From Bradyrhizobium nitroreducens (lineage in GTDB: Bacteria > Pseudomonadota > Alphaproteobacteria > Rhizobiales > Xanthobacteraceae), in assembly GCF_002776695.1 (NCBI RefSeq), contig NZ_LFJC01000003.1, positions 5,771,835 through 5,835,834 on the forward strand: a stretch of DNA of 64,000 nucleotides, written 5' to 3'. The position numbers were made by a program, and so were the translations under genes. The notes below the pieces were generated by a model. It was not told the DNA's origin. It did not search any database and saw only the letters and a list, made by a program, of their open reading frames with translations. Shown piece after piece: positions 9,258-18,059 of the stretch. How positions within the stretch are numbered: position 1 is the stretch's first letter; each line of letters begins with the position of its first letter.

Positions 9258-10354
9258 TAACCGTCCTCCTGGTACAACAAGGCCAAAAAGCCGGTGAGGC
9301 CGCCCACCACCACGGGCAACCACGCCGCAGCGATCGGATGCATCAACTCAGCCTTGCTCAAGTCTTCAGTCACTTTCGACAGAACGTAGAGCAGAAAGCC
9401 TGCGCCCACGCCACTCAAAACCATCTTTTGCACGCCGCCCATCCGGAAGAAGCGCAACGACACGGAGGCCGCGAGCATCACCATGGCCGCCAGCAAAAAC
9501 GGCTGCGCCAGAAGCTTTTGATACTGGAGTCGGTATCCGGCTGTCGCGAAGCCCGAGCTCTCCGACGAGCGGATGTAGCTCGGTAGTTGCCAAAAGGACA
9601 CAGTCTCCGGGGTGGAAAAGCTGTTGCGGACCTGCGCCTCGGTCAGCGTCGTCGGAATCTCCAACGTCGCCTGGTCGACCGGCGGCGCGTCCAGCGAGAA
9701 GCGGCGAACCCCCTTGAACAGCCAGCGGCCGGTCTCGAGCGTCGCCTCGCGCGCCTCGACGCGTTCCTTGAAGTGCTGGTCCGGGTCGAACCGGAACAGC
9801 GTCAGTCCCGTCAGCCGCACGCCCTGCTGCTCGCTGCGCGCCGCATTGATGATGGTCTGGCCGTCGCTGGTGACCTGATTGAGCCAGAAGCCGGAGGCGT
9901 CCTGGATGCCGCCGCCGGGCGCCGAGCCGAACAGCTCGGCCTCCATGCGCTTGGAGAGCTCGCGCAAATTGGCGGACATCGGATTGTAGGCGACGGTGGC
10001 GATCACGCCGATCAGCAGCGCGCTGCCGAGCGCCGGCGAGATGAACTGCCAGGCGGAGATGCCGGCGGCGCGCGCGACCACGAGCTCGAGTCGGCGGGAG
10101 AGGGCGAGATAGCAGGTCATGGCGCCGATCAGCATGCAGAACGGCGTCAGCTTCTCCAGAAGCTGCGGCACCCGGAACAGCGAGGTCTCGGCCACCATGA
10201 GCGCCGAGGCGGAGGCGAGCCCCGAGGTCTTGCGCACCATCTCGATGTAGTCGACCAGCACCAGCAGCAGGAAGATGCCGGCGAACACGCCGAGCGCGGC
10301 GACCACGAAGCGGCCGGCGAAATAGCGACCGAGTGTGTTGGTGAGCATGCTCAT
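9257..10354 (-). CDS. lptG: LPS export ABC transporter permease LptG
   Basis: A 365-residue YjgP/YjgQ-family inner-membrane permease of the LptB2FG transporter that extracts LPS from the inner membrane. Predicted membrane helices lie near the N-terminus (GRFVVAALGVFAGIFLLLVL) and in a C-terminal cluster (LAAMVMLAASVSLRFF, MVLSGVGAGFLLYVL, WLPVVVGGLTGFLALLY), with the large periplasmic beta-jellyroll between. The ATG at 10354 overlaps the lptF stop (ATGA); an alternative ATG lies two codons later. LptB and LptC are not encoded in this window. Confidence 0.95.
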   Translation of the reverse strand: MSMLTNTLGRYFAGRFVVAALGVFAGIFLLLVLVDYIEMVRKTSGLASASALMVAETSLFRVPQLLEKLTPFCMLIGAMTCYLALSRRLELVVARAAGISAWQFISPALGSALLIGVIATVAYNPMSANLRELSKRMEAELFGSAPGGGIQDASGFWLNQVTSDGQTIINAARSEQQGVRLTGLTLFRFDPDQHFKERVEAREATLETGRWLFKGVRRFSLDAPPVDQATLEIPTTLTEAQVRNSFSTPETVSFWQLPSYIRSSESSGFATAGYRLQYQKLLAQPFLLAAMVMLAASVSLRFFRMGGVQKMVLSGVGAGFLLYVLSKVTEDLSKAELMHPIAAAWLPVVVGGLTGFLALLYQEDG

Positions 10355-11520
10355 GCGGTGGCCGGACGTCCGAACAGCCGCGCGATGCGTGCATTCGACC
10401 TGTTGATGGCCTCCATCAGGCCGGGCGGCGGCTCGACCACGATGCCGCCGATGATCATCCACAGCCCGACGCCGATGGCGCCAAAGACCATCGCGTACTG
10501 GACCAGCACCGGGGCAGACGACTTCACGGCCATCACCGAGCAGGCAAATCCCGCCATGCGCAGGCCGAACACGGCGAGCACCGAGCCGCCGATCGAGAAG
10601 TTGCGGCTCTGGCGGGTGGTGCGCGGCGCCCCGAGGAAGGCGAAGGTCAGCACGGCGAAGGCGAAGGGATAGATCGGCGCGAGCAGGCTGTCATGCAGGG
10701 CAGAGCGGAATTGGCCGGGAATCTGCATGTAGACGGGATCTTTCTCGGACGGCGAGAACAGCTCCCAGAGATAGCGCTCGCGGATGCCCAGGGTGACGTC
10801 GCGGCCCTGGTTGGAGAATTTCGACATGTCGAAGCCGTAGCGGCCGAAAGCCACCAGCGCCGGATCGCGCTTGCCCGCCTCGAAGCGCTGGAGATTGCCG
10901 GTCTCCAGCACCAGGAACGAGCCGGTGGCGTTCTTCACGACCTCGCCGTGCTCGGCGACGATCGAGACGCGCTCGTTGGGATCGCGGCGGTCGTCGATGA
11001 AGATGCCGGCGAGGATGCCGCCGGGCTGGCGTTCGCGAATGCGGATCGTGAGGTTCTTGTCGAGCTGGGCGAAGCGGCCGGGCTGCAGGATGTTGGTGAG
11101 CACGTCCGCGGTGATCTCGGCATCCCACTGCTTGATCCGCCGCATGCCGTCGGGGGCGAGATAGGCCGCGATGAAGGCAACCAGCAGCGCCACCACGCAG
11201 GTGGCGTAGAAGAACGGATAGAACAGCCGGAACGGCGAGAAGCCGGCGGCATTCATCACGATGATCTCGGAATCGGTCGCGAGCTTGTTCAGCGTGTGCG
11301 AGATCGCGATCATCAGCGCGATCGGCGAGATGATCAGCACGAGCGCGGGAACGACGAGGCTGGTGATGCCGAGGAAGGTGAGGATGGTCTGACCCTGGCT
11401 CGTCATCAGGTCGATGCCGCGCAACGCCTGCGTAATCCAGATCACGCCGGTGAGGCTGACCAGGACCAGCGCAAACGACGCCAGCGTCGTGCGGAAGATA
11501 TACCTATCGATCGACCCCAT
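10351..11520 (-). CDS. lptF: LPS export ABC transporter permease LptF
   Basis: A 389-residue YjgP/YjgQ-family permease, partner of LptG. It starts MGSIDRYIFRTTLASFALVL. Membrane helices are visible at about 12-32, 55-75 and 100-125, with a C-terminal group after residue 300; the periplasmic domain is in the middle. It is first in the operon lptF-lptG-lptD-surA-pdxA-rsmA, whose genes overlap or nearly abut, so the promoter should lie in the 340-base gap shared with divergent pepA. Confidence 0.95.
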   Translation of the reverse strand: MGSIDRYIFRTTLASFALVLVSLTGVIWITQALRGIDLMTSQGQTILTFLGITSLVVPALVLIISPIALMIAISHTLNKLATDSEIIVMNAAGFSPFRLFYPFFYATCVVALLVAFIAAYLAPDGMRRIKQWDAEITADVLTNILQPGRFAQLDKNLTIRIRERQPGGILAGIFIDDRRDPNERVSIVAEHGEVVKNATGSFLVLETGNLQRFEAGKRDPALVAFGRYGFDMSKFSNQGRDVTLGIRERYLWELFSPSEKDPVYMQIPGQFRSALHDSLLAPIYPFAFAVLTFAFLGAPRTTRQSRNFSIGGSVLAVFGLRMAGFACSVMAVKSSAPVLVQYAMVFGAIGVGLWMIIGGIVVEPPPGLMEAINRSNARIARLFGRPATA

Positions 11521-11860
11521 GCGCTACCGCACGAACCCCACCAAGTCCCCAATGTCGGCCGGAAATCCGGCTGTCCGACCAATCCCCGAAAGGGGATCCC
11601 CAAGGTCGACCGGCAAGGCTCTTCCGACGGCTCACTCTCTCACTACCATCCCTTTGATCCGTCAACAAAATGGCTGCCCCGTGGCACCCTCAATATATGG
11701 TTAATATTTCCCTCGTTGTGGCCTTGAGGCCACGGGGGGTGCTTGGCATCTGCCGGGCCGCTGGCCCATAGTGCGCATGGCTCAGTGAATCGTCATTCAG
11801 GCCCGGCTCCCGCCGCGACCGGGAATGATCAAAAGATCAAGATTTTTGAAGGAGTTACCC
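11521..11860. other. divergent intergenic region between lptF and pepA
   Basis: A 340-base gap that must hold the promoters of the minus-strand lpt operon and plus-strand pepA. It contains an A/T-rich patch (AATATATGGTTAATATTTCC, about 11690-11709), the likeliest promoter area, and a GGCCTTGAGGCC palindrome (11719-11730). The pepA ribosome-binding site AAGGAG lies near 11849. No gene was recognised in it. Confidence 0.5.
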
Positions 11861-13360
11861 ATGTCCAATGCCATCAAGGTCGGCTTCGTCCCGCTGTCGT
11901 CAGCCGCCCGTGGCATCCTGGTCGTGTTCTGTGACGACAGCCTGAAGGTCGGTCCGGCATCCGCCAAGGCACTCGGCGGGGGTATCGAACTCGTGAAGCG
12001 CGCGGCGGCCGCCGCCGCCTTCAAAGGTAAAAGCGGGGGCGTGCTGGATATCCTGGCGCCGGAGGGGGTGAAAGCCACCCGGCTGCTCGTGATCGGCGCC
12101 GGCAAGGCAACCGGCCTGAAAGCGAACGATTTCCTCAAATTCGGCGGCGTGGCGGCGGGCAAGCTTGGCGCCGGGGCCGCCACCATGACCGTCATGGCGG
12201 AGCTGCCCAGTGGCGCCATGACCAGCGAGCAGGTGGTCGCGGTCGCCTCGGGCCTGCGCCTGCGCGCCTACAAGTTCGACCGTTACAAGACAAAGAAGAA
12301 GGACGGCGAGGAGGGCGGCTCGCGCGCCGACATCTCGCTTGCGGTCGGCGATGTCGCGGCGGCGAAGAAGGCGTTTGTCGCCGCCGGGCACGTCGTCGAC
12401 GGCGTGGTCATCGCGCGCGACCTCGTCAACGAGCCGCCGAACGTGCTCTTCCCCGAGGAGTTCGCGCGCCGCGCCAGTCAGCTCCGCAAGCTCGGCGTCA
12501 AGGTCGAGGTGCTCGACGTCAAGGCGATGCAGAAGCTCGGCATGGGCGCGCTGCTCGGCGTCGGCCAGGGCTCGGCGCGGCCGAGCCGCACCGTGATCAT
12601 GCGCTGGGACGGCGGCAAGAAGGGCGAGGCGCCGGTCAGCTTCATCGGCAAGGGCGTCTGCTTCGACACCGGCGGCATCTCGATCAAGCCGGCCGGCAGC
12701 ATGGAGGACATGAAGGGCGACATGGGGGGCGCGGCCTGCGTCGTCGGCCTGATGCACGCCCTGGCGGCGCGCAAAGCCAAGGCCAACGTGGTCGGCGCCA
12801 TCGGTCTCGTCGAGAACATGCCCGACGGCAACGCGCAGCGGCCGGGCGACATCGTCACCTCGATGTCGGGCCAGACCATCGAGATCATCAACACCGACGC
12901 GGAGGGCCGCCTCGTGCTGGCCGACGTGCTCTGGTACGTCGCCAAGAAGGTGAAGCCGAAATTCATGGTGGACCTGGCAACGCTCACCGGCGCCATCGTG
13001 GTCGCGCTCGGCACCGAGCATGCCGGCATGTTCTCCAACAATGACGAGCTCGCCGAACGCCTGTTGACGGCCGGCATCGAGACCGGCGACAAGGTCTGGC
13101 GCATGCCGCTCGGCCCCGAATACGACAAGCTGATCGATTCCCAGTTCGCCGACATGAAGAACACCGGCGGCCGTCATGGCGGCTCGATCACCGCGGCGCA
13201 GTTCCTGCAGCGCTTCGTCGACGGCACGCCCTGGGCCCATCTCGACATCGCCGGCACCGCCATGGGCGCGCCGAAGACCGACATCAACCAGAGCTGGGCA
13301 AGCGGCTACGGCGTCCGACTCCTCGATCGCCTGGTCGCCGATCACTACGAGCGCAAGTGA
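11861..13360 (+). CDS. pepA: leucyl aminopeptidase (M17)
   Basis: A 499-residue cytosolic metallo-exopeptidase that removes N-terminal residues from peptides. The C-terminal catalytic domain has the family signature NTDAEGRLVLAD and the metal/active-site segment GKGVCFDTGGISIKPAGSM (about residues 263-281). The N-terminal macro-like domain covers about 1-170. The ATG at 11861 follows AAGGAG with ideal spacing. A run of lysines in a surface loop (KTKKKDGEEGG) is not unusual. holC starts eight bases after its stop; the pepA-holC order is common in proteobacteria. Confidence 0.96.
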   Translation: MSNAIKVGFVPLSSAARGILVVFCDDSLKVGPASAKALGGGIELVKRAAAAAAFKGKSGGVLDILAPEGVKATRLLVIGAGKATGLKANDFLKFGGVAAGKLGAGAATMTVMAELPSGAMTSEQVVAVASGLRLRAYKFDRYKTKKKDGEEGGSRADISLAVGDVAAAKKAFVAAGHVVDGVVIARDLVNEPPNVLFPEEFARRASQLRKLGVKVEVLDVKAMQKLGMGALLGVGQGSARPSRTVIMRWDGGKKGEAPVSFIGKGVCFDTGGISIKPAGSMEDMKGDMGGAACVVGLMHALAARKAKANVVGAIGLVENMPDGNAQRPGDIVTSMSGQTIEIINTDAEGRLVLADVLWYVAKKVKPKFMVDLATLTGAIVVALGTEHAGMFSNNDELAERLLTAGIETGDKVWRMPLGPEYDKLIDSQFADMKNTGGRHGGSITAAQFLQRFVDGTPWAHLDIAGTAMGAPKTDINQSWASGYGVRLLDRLVADHYERK

Positions 13361-13367
13361 CCTCACG

Positions 13368-13820
13368 ATGACTGAAGTCCTATTCTATCATCTGCAAAAC
13401 ATGACGGTGGAGAACGTGTTGCCGCCGCTTCTCGAGAAATCGCTCGAGCGCGGCTGGCGCGTCGTGGTGCAGGCGACCTCGGAGGAGCGGGCCGACGCGC
13501 TCGACGCGCATTTGTGGACCTATCGCGACGATTCCTTCCTGCCGCACGCGACATGGCGCGTGAACGATGCCGCCGATCAGCCGATCGTGCTGGCGATCGA
13601 GGAGGGCAATCCCAACGGCGCCCATGTCCGCTTTCTGGTGGACAGCGCCGCCCTCCCGCAGGACGCGGAAGGCTACGCGCGCATGGTGCTGCTGTTCAAC
13701 GGCGACGATCCGGATGCGCTGGCGCTCGCCCGCAGCGCCTGGACGGATTGCAAGGCGCGGGGATTTGATGTCACCTATTGGCAGGCCGACGAGCGGGGCC
13801 GGTGGCAACGTCGGAATTAG
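13368..13820 (+). CDS. holC: DNA polymerase III subunit chi
   Basis: A 150-residue HolC protein, the clamp-loader accessory subunit that contacts SSB. The characteristic N-terminus MTEVLFYHLQNMTVENVLPPL, the RADALDAHLWTYRDDSFLPH segment and the FNGDDPDALALARSAW segment are all present. Alphaproteobacterial HolC commonly works without HolD. It is translated from its own ATG just after pepA and is probably co-transcribed. Confidence 0.93.
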   Translation: MTEVLFYHLQNMTVENVLPPLLEKSLERGWRVVVQATSEERADALDAHLWTYRDDSFLPHATWRVNDAADQPIVLAIEEGNPNGAHVRFLVDSAALPQDAEGYARMVLLFNGDDPDALALARSAWTDCKARGFDVTYWQADERGRWQRRN

Positions 13821-13958
13821 CGTCCTTGGCGTCATCCTTGGCAATTAATGATAATTTGCACTTTTCGGGCGATGCTGGCTTTTGTCACCTTCGTGCCGCA
13901 AAGTGATGTTGGGACAATCGCTTAGGGCTGGTCCTTCACGCGGGGAATTTGGTTTATC

Positions 13959-14492
13959 GTGCGACATCAAAAGCTTCCCAGGTCGCTCCTAGTTGCGTTG
14001 GTTGCCGTAGCACCGCTGGTCGCGGGCTGCTCGGGCGGGACCGATCTGCTCGCGTCCGCCAAGGATGCACAATGGTTCAACACGCCGAGCCGGCTGTTCA
14101 TCAAGAACATCTCGATTGAATCGCCGCCGCTGACGCCCGACAAGCCCGTGGGCGCTGAAGATCTCGTCAGCGCCGACGGCGCCTGTCCCGGCATGGCGCC
14201 GCCGCCTGGTCCGTCCGATGCCAATGCATCGACGTCGCCGGCCCCGATAGGCGGCACGGTCGCACTCGGCCATACCGAATGCGACGTGGTCCGCGGTATC
14301 GGCGCGCCTTCGAACGTCAATCTCTCCAACGATGCCGCCGGCCGGCGCGTCGCCGTCGTGACCTGGACGACCGGTCCGCGCGCGGGGATCTACACGTTCA
14401 CGGCGGGGCGCCTGTCCTCGATCGAGGGCAATCCGGAGCCGCAGCCGGTGCCGAGGGCGGTGAAGCCGAAAGCGAAGAAGAAATCGGCGTAA
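13959..14492 (+). CDS. predicted lipoprotein of unknown function
   Basis: A 177-residue exported protein starting with GTG. It has a basic N-terminus, a hydrophobic core LLVALVAVAPL and a lipobox VAGC at about residues 21-24, so the mature protein should be lipidated at the cysteine. The middle is Pro/Ala-rich (MAPPPGPSDANASTSPAP). A globular part follows (GGTVALGHTECDVVRGIGAPSNV) and then a Lys-rich tail (KPKAKKK). The GHTECDVVRxIGxP pattern resembles small SmpA/BamE-like folds in which conserved residues precede a beta-sheet, but I cannot assign a family. Confidence 0.75.
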   Translation: MRHQKLPRSLLVALVAVAPLVAGCSGGTDLLASAKDAQWFNTPSRLFIKNISIESPPLTPDKPVGAEDLVSADGACPGMAPPPGPSDANASTSPAPIGGTVALGHTECDVVRGIGAPSNVNLSNDAAGRRVAVVTWTTGPRAGIYTFTAGRLSSIEGNPEPQPVPRAVKPKAKKKSA

Positions 14493-14594
14493 CCGTACCG
14501 TTTGCGACCGTCTTTCGTCGTTGAGGCGGCTGAGTAAGTCACAGATCGTCTTGAAGCGGATGAAACGCCTGAGCCAATAATTAATTCGTGTCTT

Positions 14595-15365
14595 CTAAAG
14601 CTCAGCCAGGGAGTTCATAGACACTCTTACTGCGTTGAAAACGTCCAACGCTTGGGAAGGTGTGTACGAGGTTGCTGGGTGCATCGTATTGTTGCGCCAT
14701 ACAGAGCCGACATGGTGTAGATTGGCTCGGGCAGCTTCCCACTCGTTTTTCCTTCTTTTCAACTTCATCGTATTATCTGGCATTTTCTTGATCTTATCGT
14801 CCATCAAGCCTGTCATCTGACGCCAAGTAGTATTAGGCGTGATCGTTACGCCCAGACGCTTGCTAAGGTTACGGACAGCAATTTCCATTGCCCGCATCAA
14901 ATGGAAGACCGTTGCGTCCGCTTGCCGCAAAGCCAAACAGTTGCCTGCGTTCTCGATGTCTGTCGCAGCCAGTTTGAATTTTTTTCCAACTCTTTCGCCA
15001 AATAGATTCCTGTTCCCATAAAAATTAACGTCGCGGCGATCAACTTGAAAATAGTACTCGTTCTGGAGCTCTTCAAAGAGTCTGTATTTCAGGTGCGAGG
15101 CCGCTCCTTTCGCGTCCTCGATAACGACATCATTGGTTGTGAGTAGCGAGCCAAAACGATCGATCTCAGGCAAAACTTCCTGAAGGTCAGCAAGGATGCA
15201 GACGCGTCTCAAATTAGAGAGAATCGTTGTTGCATCTCTCCTCAACGTTCCGGTCGTATCGACTATGATATTCGAATTCATCTTGCGGGAGAGGATGCAC
15301 GTCCATTCCAATTGGCCAAGTTGGGCGAGTGCTTGACCGAAGTCCAAGGCGGCTTTTTTGAGCAT
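14595..15365 (-). CDS. HEPN-like domain protein of unknown function
   Basis: A protein of about 256 residues in a visibly A/T-rich stretch, unlike its GC-rich neighbours. The C-terminal part is helical and contains ATVFHLMRAMEIAVRNLSK and then RNNTMH (residues about 224-229). The latter fits the R-x4-6-H motif of HEPN ribonucleases and nucleotide-binding domains. Such proteins are often toxin or defence components. The ATG at 15365 was chosen because it begins the well-behaved part of the frame. The frame is open to 15446, and a neighbouring frame upstream of an A6 run also reads plausibly, so a longer product or a frameshift is possible. No antitoxin-like partner was seen next to it. Confidence 0.6.
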   Translation of the reverse strand: MLKKAALDFGQALAQLGQLEWTCILSRKMNSNIIVDTTGTLRRDATTILSNLRRVCILADLQEVLPEIDRFGSLLTTNDVVIEDAKGAASHLKYRLFEELQNEYYFQVDRRDVNFYGNRNLFGERVGKKFKLAATDIENAGNCLALRQADATVFHLMRAMEIAVRNLSKRLGVTITPNTTWRQMTGLMDDKIKKMPDNTMKLKRRKNEWEAARANLHHVGSVWRNNTMHPATSYTPSQALDVFNAVRVSMNSLAEL

Positions 15366-15494
15366 GATGTCCCAGAGGCTCCAGCAATTGATACTCCCAG
15401 GAAAGCATCGTCGGTAGCATTTCGGTGATGCAAGGCGCAATCTCACTGTGCTCTGGATTGTGTTTTCGAACTGCGCGCAGCGCCCTGGATGCGA

Positions 15495-17357
15495 CTACCC
15501 CGCCGCCTCATCGAACTGCGTGCTCGCCTCGAGCCATTGCTCCTCCGCCCGCGCCAGCGCGTCGGCTGCGTTCGCGCGGGCCTTCGACAGTTGTGCGGCC
15601 TGCTTGGGGTCGCGGGTGAAAATGTCGGGGAGCGACAGCGCGGTGTCGATCTTGGCGATGATGTCGCTGACGCGGGCGATCTCGGCTTCGGCTTCCGCGA
15701 TGCGCTTCTTCAGCGAGCCGCGATTGTCCGACTTCGGGCGCGGCGGCTTCTCGCTTGCGACGCTGCGCTCGCGCGGCGCGGGTTCGCTGTTGCGCGCCGA
15801 CAGCACCAGGCGGCGGTATTCGTCGAGGTCGCCGTCGTAATTGGTCACGGTGCGGTCCGCGACGATCCAGAGCCGGTCGGCGCAGGCTTCGATCAGATAG
15901 CGATCGTGCGAGACCATGATCACCGCGCCGGGGAATTCGTTGATGGCTTCGGCAAGCGCGGCGCGGCTGTCGATGTCCAGATGGTTGGTCGGCTCGTCCA
16001 GGATGATCATGTTGGGGCCGAAGAAGGTCGCCAGCCCCAGCAGCAGCCGTGCCTTCTCGCCGCCCGACAGTTTGGCCACCTTGGTGTCGGCCGCCTTGCC
16101 GGAGAAGCCGATCGCGCCGGCACGGGCGCGCACCTTGGCTTCGGGCGCATCGCCCATCAGCTTGCGAACGTGGTCGTAGGCGGAGGCGTCCTCGTTCAGC
16201 TCGTCGAGCTGATGCTGCGCGAAATAGGCGATCGACAGCTTGTCCGCGCGCGTCACCTTGCCGGAGAACGGCGCGAGGCGGCCGGCGAGCAGCTTGACCA
16301 GCGTCGACTTGCCGTTGCCGTTGGCGCCCAGCAGCGCGATGCGGTCGTCATTGTCGATGCGCAAGGTGACGCGATTGAGCACCGGGCTCGCCGGATCGTA
16401 GCCGACCGAGGCGTTGTCGACGGCGATGATCGGCGGCGACAGGATCTTCTCCGGCGCGGGAAAGGAGATCTCGCGCACGTCCTCGGTGACCAGCGCCGTG
16501 ATCGGCTTCAGCCGCTCCAGCATCTTCACGCGAGACTGGGCCTGCCGGGCTTTCGAGGCCTTGGCCTTGAAGCGGTCGACGAAGGCCTGCAGCCGCGCGC
16601 GCTCGGCCTCCTGGCGCTTGACGGCCTTGGCATCGAGCAGCTCGCGCGCGGCGCGCTGCTCCTCGAACGACGAATAGGTGCCCTTGTAGAGCGTGAGCTT
16701 GCCGCGCTCCAGATGCAGGATCTGGTCGACCGAGCTTTCGAGCAGGTCGCGGTCGTGGCTGATCACGATCACGGTGCGCGGATAATGGGCGAGGTGATCC
16801 TCCAGCCACAGCGTGCCTTCGAGGTCGAGATAGTTGGTGGGCTCGTCGAGCAGCAGGAGGTCCGGGGCGGCGAACAGCGTGGCGGCCAGCGCAACGCGCA
16901 TGCGCCAGCCGCCGGAGAATTCGGCGCAGGGGCGGAGCTGGTCGGCGGCGGAGAAGCCGAGGCCGGAGAGGATCGCGGCCGCACGGCTCGGCGCCGAATG
17001 CGCGTCGATGTCGACGAGGCGAGTCTGGATCTCGGCGATCCGGTGCGGATCGGTCGCGCTTTCGGCTTCGGTGAGCAGGGCGTCGCGCTCGAGATCGGCC
17101 TTGAGCACGACGGAGATCAGGCTTTCGGGACCGTTCGGGGCTTCCTGGGCGAGGCTGCCGATGCTCCAGCGCGGCGGCAAGGTCACCGAGCCGTGCTCGG
17201 CCGCGAGTTCCCCGCGGATCACCTTGAACAGCGTCGACTTGCCGGTGCCGTTGCGTCCGACCAGACCGACGCGCGATCCCGGCGTGATCTGCACGGAACT
17301 CTGGTCAATCAGAAGGCGTCCGGCAAGGCGGATGGAGAGGTCGGAGATGACAAGCAT
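15495..17357 (-). CDS. ABC-F family ATPase (ribosome-associated type)
   Basis: A 620-residue cytosolic protein with two ABC ATPase domains in one chain and no membrane segments. Walker A loops are GRNGTGKST (about 35-43) and GANGNGKST. Walker B/signature stretches are FSGGWRMRVALA...LLLDEPTNYLDLE and LSGGEKARLLLGLA...IILDEPTNHLD. A basic interdomain linker (KAVKRQEAERARLQAFVDRFKAKASKARQ-like) and a C-terminal coiled coil (SLKKRIAEAEAEIARV) complete the ABC-F plan (Uup/YheS/EttA type). These proteins act at ribosomes rather than as transporters. It is monocistronic; the small gene at 17400-17573 lies upstream on the same strand. Confidence 0.93.
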   Translation of the reverse strand: MLVISDLSIRLAGRLLIDQSSVQITPGSRVGLVGRNGTGKSTLFKVIRGELAAEHGSVTLPPRWSIGSLAQEAPNGPESLISVVLKADLERDALLTEAESATDPHRIAEIQTRLVDIDAHSAPSRAAAILSGLGFSAADQLRPCAEFSGGWRMRVALAATLFAAPDLLLLDEPTNYLDLEGTLWLEDHLAHYPRTVIVISHDRDLLESSVDQILHLERGKLTLYKGTYSSFEEQRAARELLDAKAVKRQEAERARLQAFVDRFKAKASKARQAQSRVKMLERLKPITALVTEDVREISFPAPEKILSPPIIAVDNASVGYDPASPVLNRVTLRIDNDDRIALLGANGNGKSTLVKLLAGRLAPFSGKVTRADKLSIAYFAQHQLDELNEDASAYDHVRKLMGDAPEAKVRARAGAIGFSGKAADTKVAKLSGGEKARLLLGLATFFGPNMIILDEPTNHLDIDSRAALAEAINEFPGAVIMVSHDRYLIEACADRLWIVADRTVTNYDGDLDEYRRLVLSARNSEPAPRERSVASEKPPRPKSDNRGSLKKRIAEAEAEIARVSDIIAKIDTALSLPDIFTRDPKQAAQLSKARANAADALARAEEQWLEASTQFDEAAG

Positions 17358-17399
17358 GCGGCCTTGTCACCGCAGCCGAGGTCAAACGCAAGCCGCAAC

Positions 17400-17573
17400 T
17401 TAATGCGGCTCGCGGTCGCGCCGCTCCAGCTCGTTGAGGAGCTGCTCGAGATGAGTCGGGAGCCGGGGTTCGGGACGAAGGCTCTGCTGCAACCGCTCGC
17501 CCACGGCATCGCAGATCGATCGGCTGGTCCGCCGGTCGATCTGTTCGCTGTCATTGGCAGAAAGGCCAGCCAT
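17400..17573 (-). CDS. small hypothetical protein (57 aa), faintly NepR-like
   Basis: Starts MAGLSANDSEQIDRRTSRSI and ends in a helical segment PRLPTHLEQLLNELERRDRE. The pattern I-x-LR...EP-x-P-x-x-(L/F)-x-x-LL-x-x-L(D/E) loosely recalls NepR anti-sigma factors (EPVPDRFLELL-type motif). No ecfG or phyR gene is nearby, and the similarity is only by eye. The ATG at 17573 is preferred over upstream starts by composition. It lies directly upstream of the ABC-F gene, 42 bases away, and could be in the same transcript. Confidence 0.5.
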   Translation of the reverse strand: MAGLSANDSEQIDRRTSRSICDAVGERLQQSLRPEPRLPTHLEQLLNELERRDREPH

Positions 17574-17700
17574 CGCGTTCGGTTCCGTGTTCTCAAAGGT
17601 TCGACACGGTACCAAGTCATTGGCCCCCAAAATGGTTTCGCGATTCCTTGGGAATCGCGGGCATTCTCGTCAAAATTGTATGAATTGCGCCATGTCCGCC

Positions 17701-17772
17701 CAAAATGCGGAGCCCCGGCGGGGGGATCGCCGGGGCTCCTCTTGGAAGGTACCTGAGGGGGGCGCAGGTACC
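17701..17772 (-). terminator. double hairpin, probable terminator of the 85-aa exported protein gene
   Basis: Two strong hairpins follow the stop at 17802 on the minus strand. The first encountered has arms GGTACCTG/CAGGTACC (17748-17755 and 17765-17772). The second has 11-bp arms GAGCCCCGGCG/CGCCGGGGCTC (17710-17720 and 17728-17738). Reading on the minus strand, the second is followed by CGCATTTTGGG, a short T-run typical of intrinsic terminators in GC-rich genomes. Confidence 0.6.
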
Positions 17773-17801
17773 CCTTGGTTTTCAGGAAGGTGCTGTCGGG
17801 C

Positions 17802-18059
17802 TCAGTAGCAGCGGTTGATCAGCCGCCAGCGGGGTCCCCAGGGGGTCGGGACCAGCCGGCGCACATAGCAGCCGCCATATCCGTAGGAGACGGGGGCATA
17901 GAAGCGCGGGCCGCCCCAGCCGTAACCGCGGTGCCAGCCACCGCCGCCGCCGTGCCAGCCCCAGCCGCCGCCATGCCAGTGAGCGGAGGCCGAGGTCGGC
18001 GCCAGCGCGGCACCGAGCGCAACCGCAGCGACAGCGGCAAGCGAAAGTTTCCTCAACAT
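17802..18059 (-). CDS. small exported Gly/His/Trp/Tyr-rich protein
   Basis: An 85-residue protein with a clear signal peptide (MLRKLSLAAVAAVALGAALA, cleavage after SASA). A mature region of about 60 residues follows, dominated by Gly, His, Trp and Tyr (HWHGGGWGWHGGG). It ends in a conserved-looking tail with two cysteines (GGCYVRRLVPTPWGPR, INRCY). Such proteins are abundant in Bradyrhizobium and are of unknown function; the histidine-rich repeats could bind metal. The GAG-rich sequence GAGGAGATCACC precedes the ATG. It is followed by a terminator, so it is monocistronic. Confidence 0.8.
   Translation of the reverse strand: MLRKLSLAAVAAVALGAALAPTSASAHWHGGGWGWHGGGGGWHRGYGWGGPRFYAPVSYGYGGCYVRRLVPTPWGPRWRLINRCY

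Noticed and set aside
5745..9260. Very long open frame on the plus strand opposite surA and lptD
   Set aside because: High-GC genomes give long antisense frames. Its translation is His/Asp/Arg/Gly-rich with no domain, while the minus strand encodes clear LptD and SurA.
15495..17357. Two-domain ATPase as part of an ABC transporter
   Set aside because: No membrane domain in the chain or next door; the linker and coiled coil mark the ribosome-acting ABC-F class.
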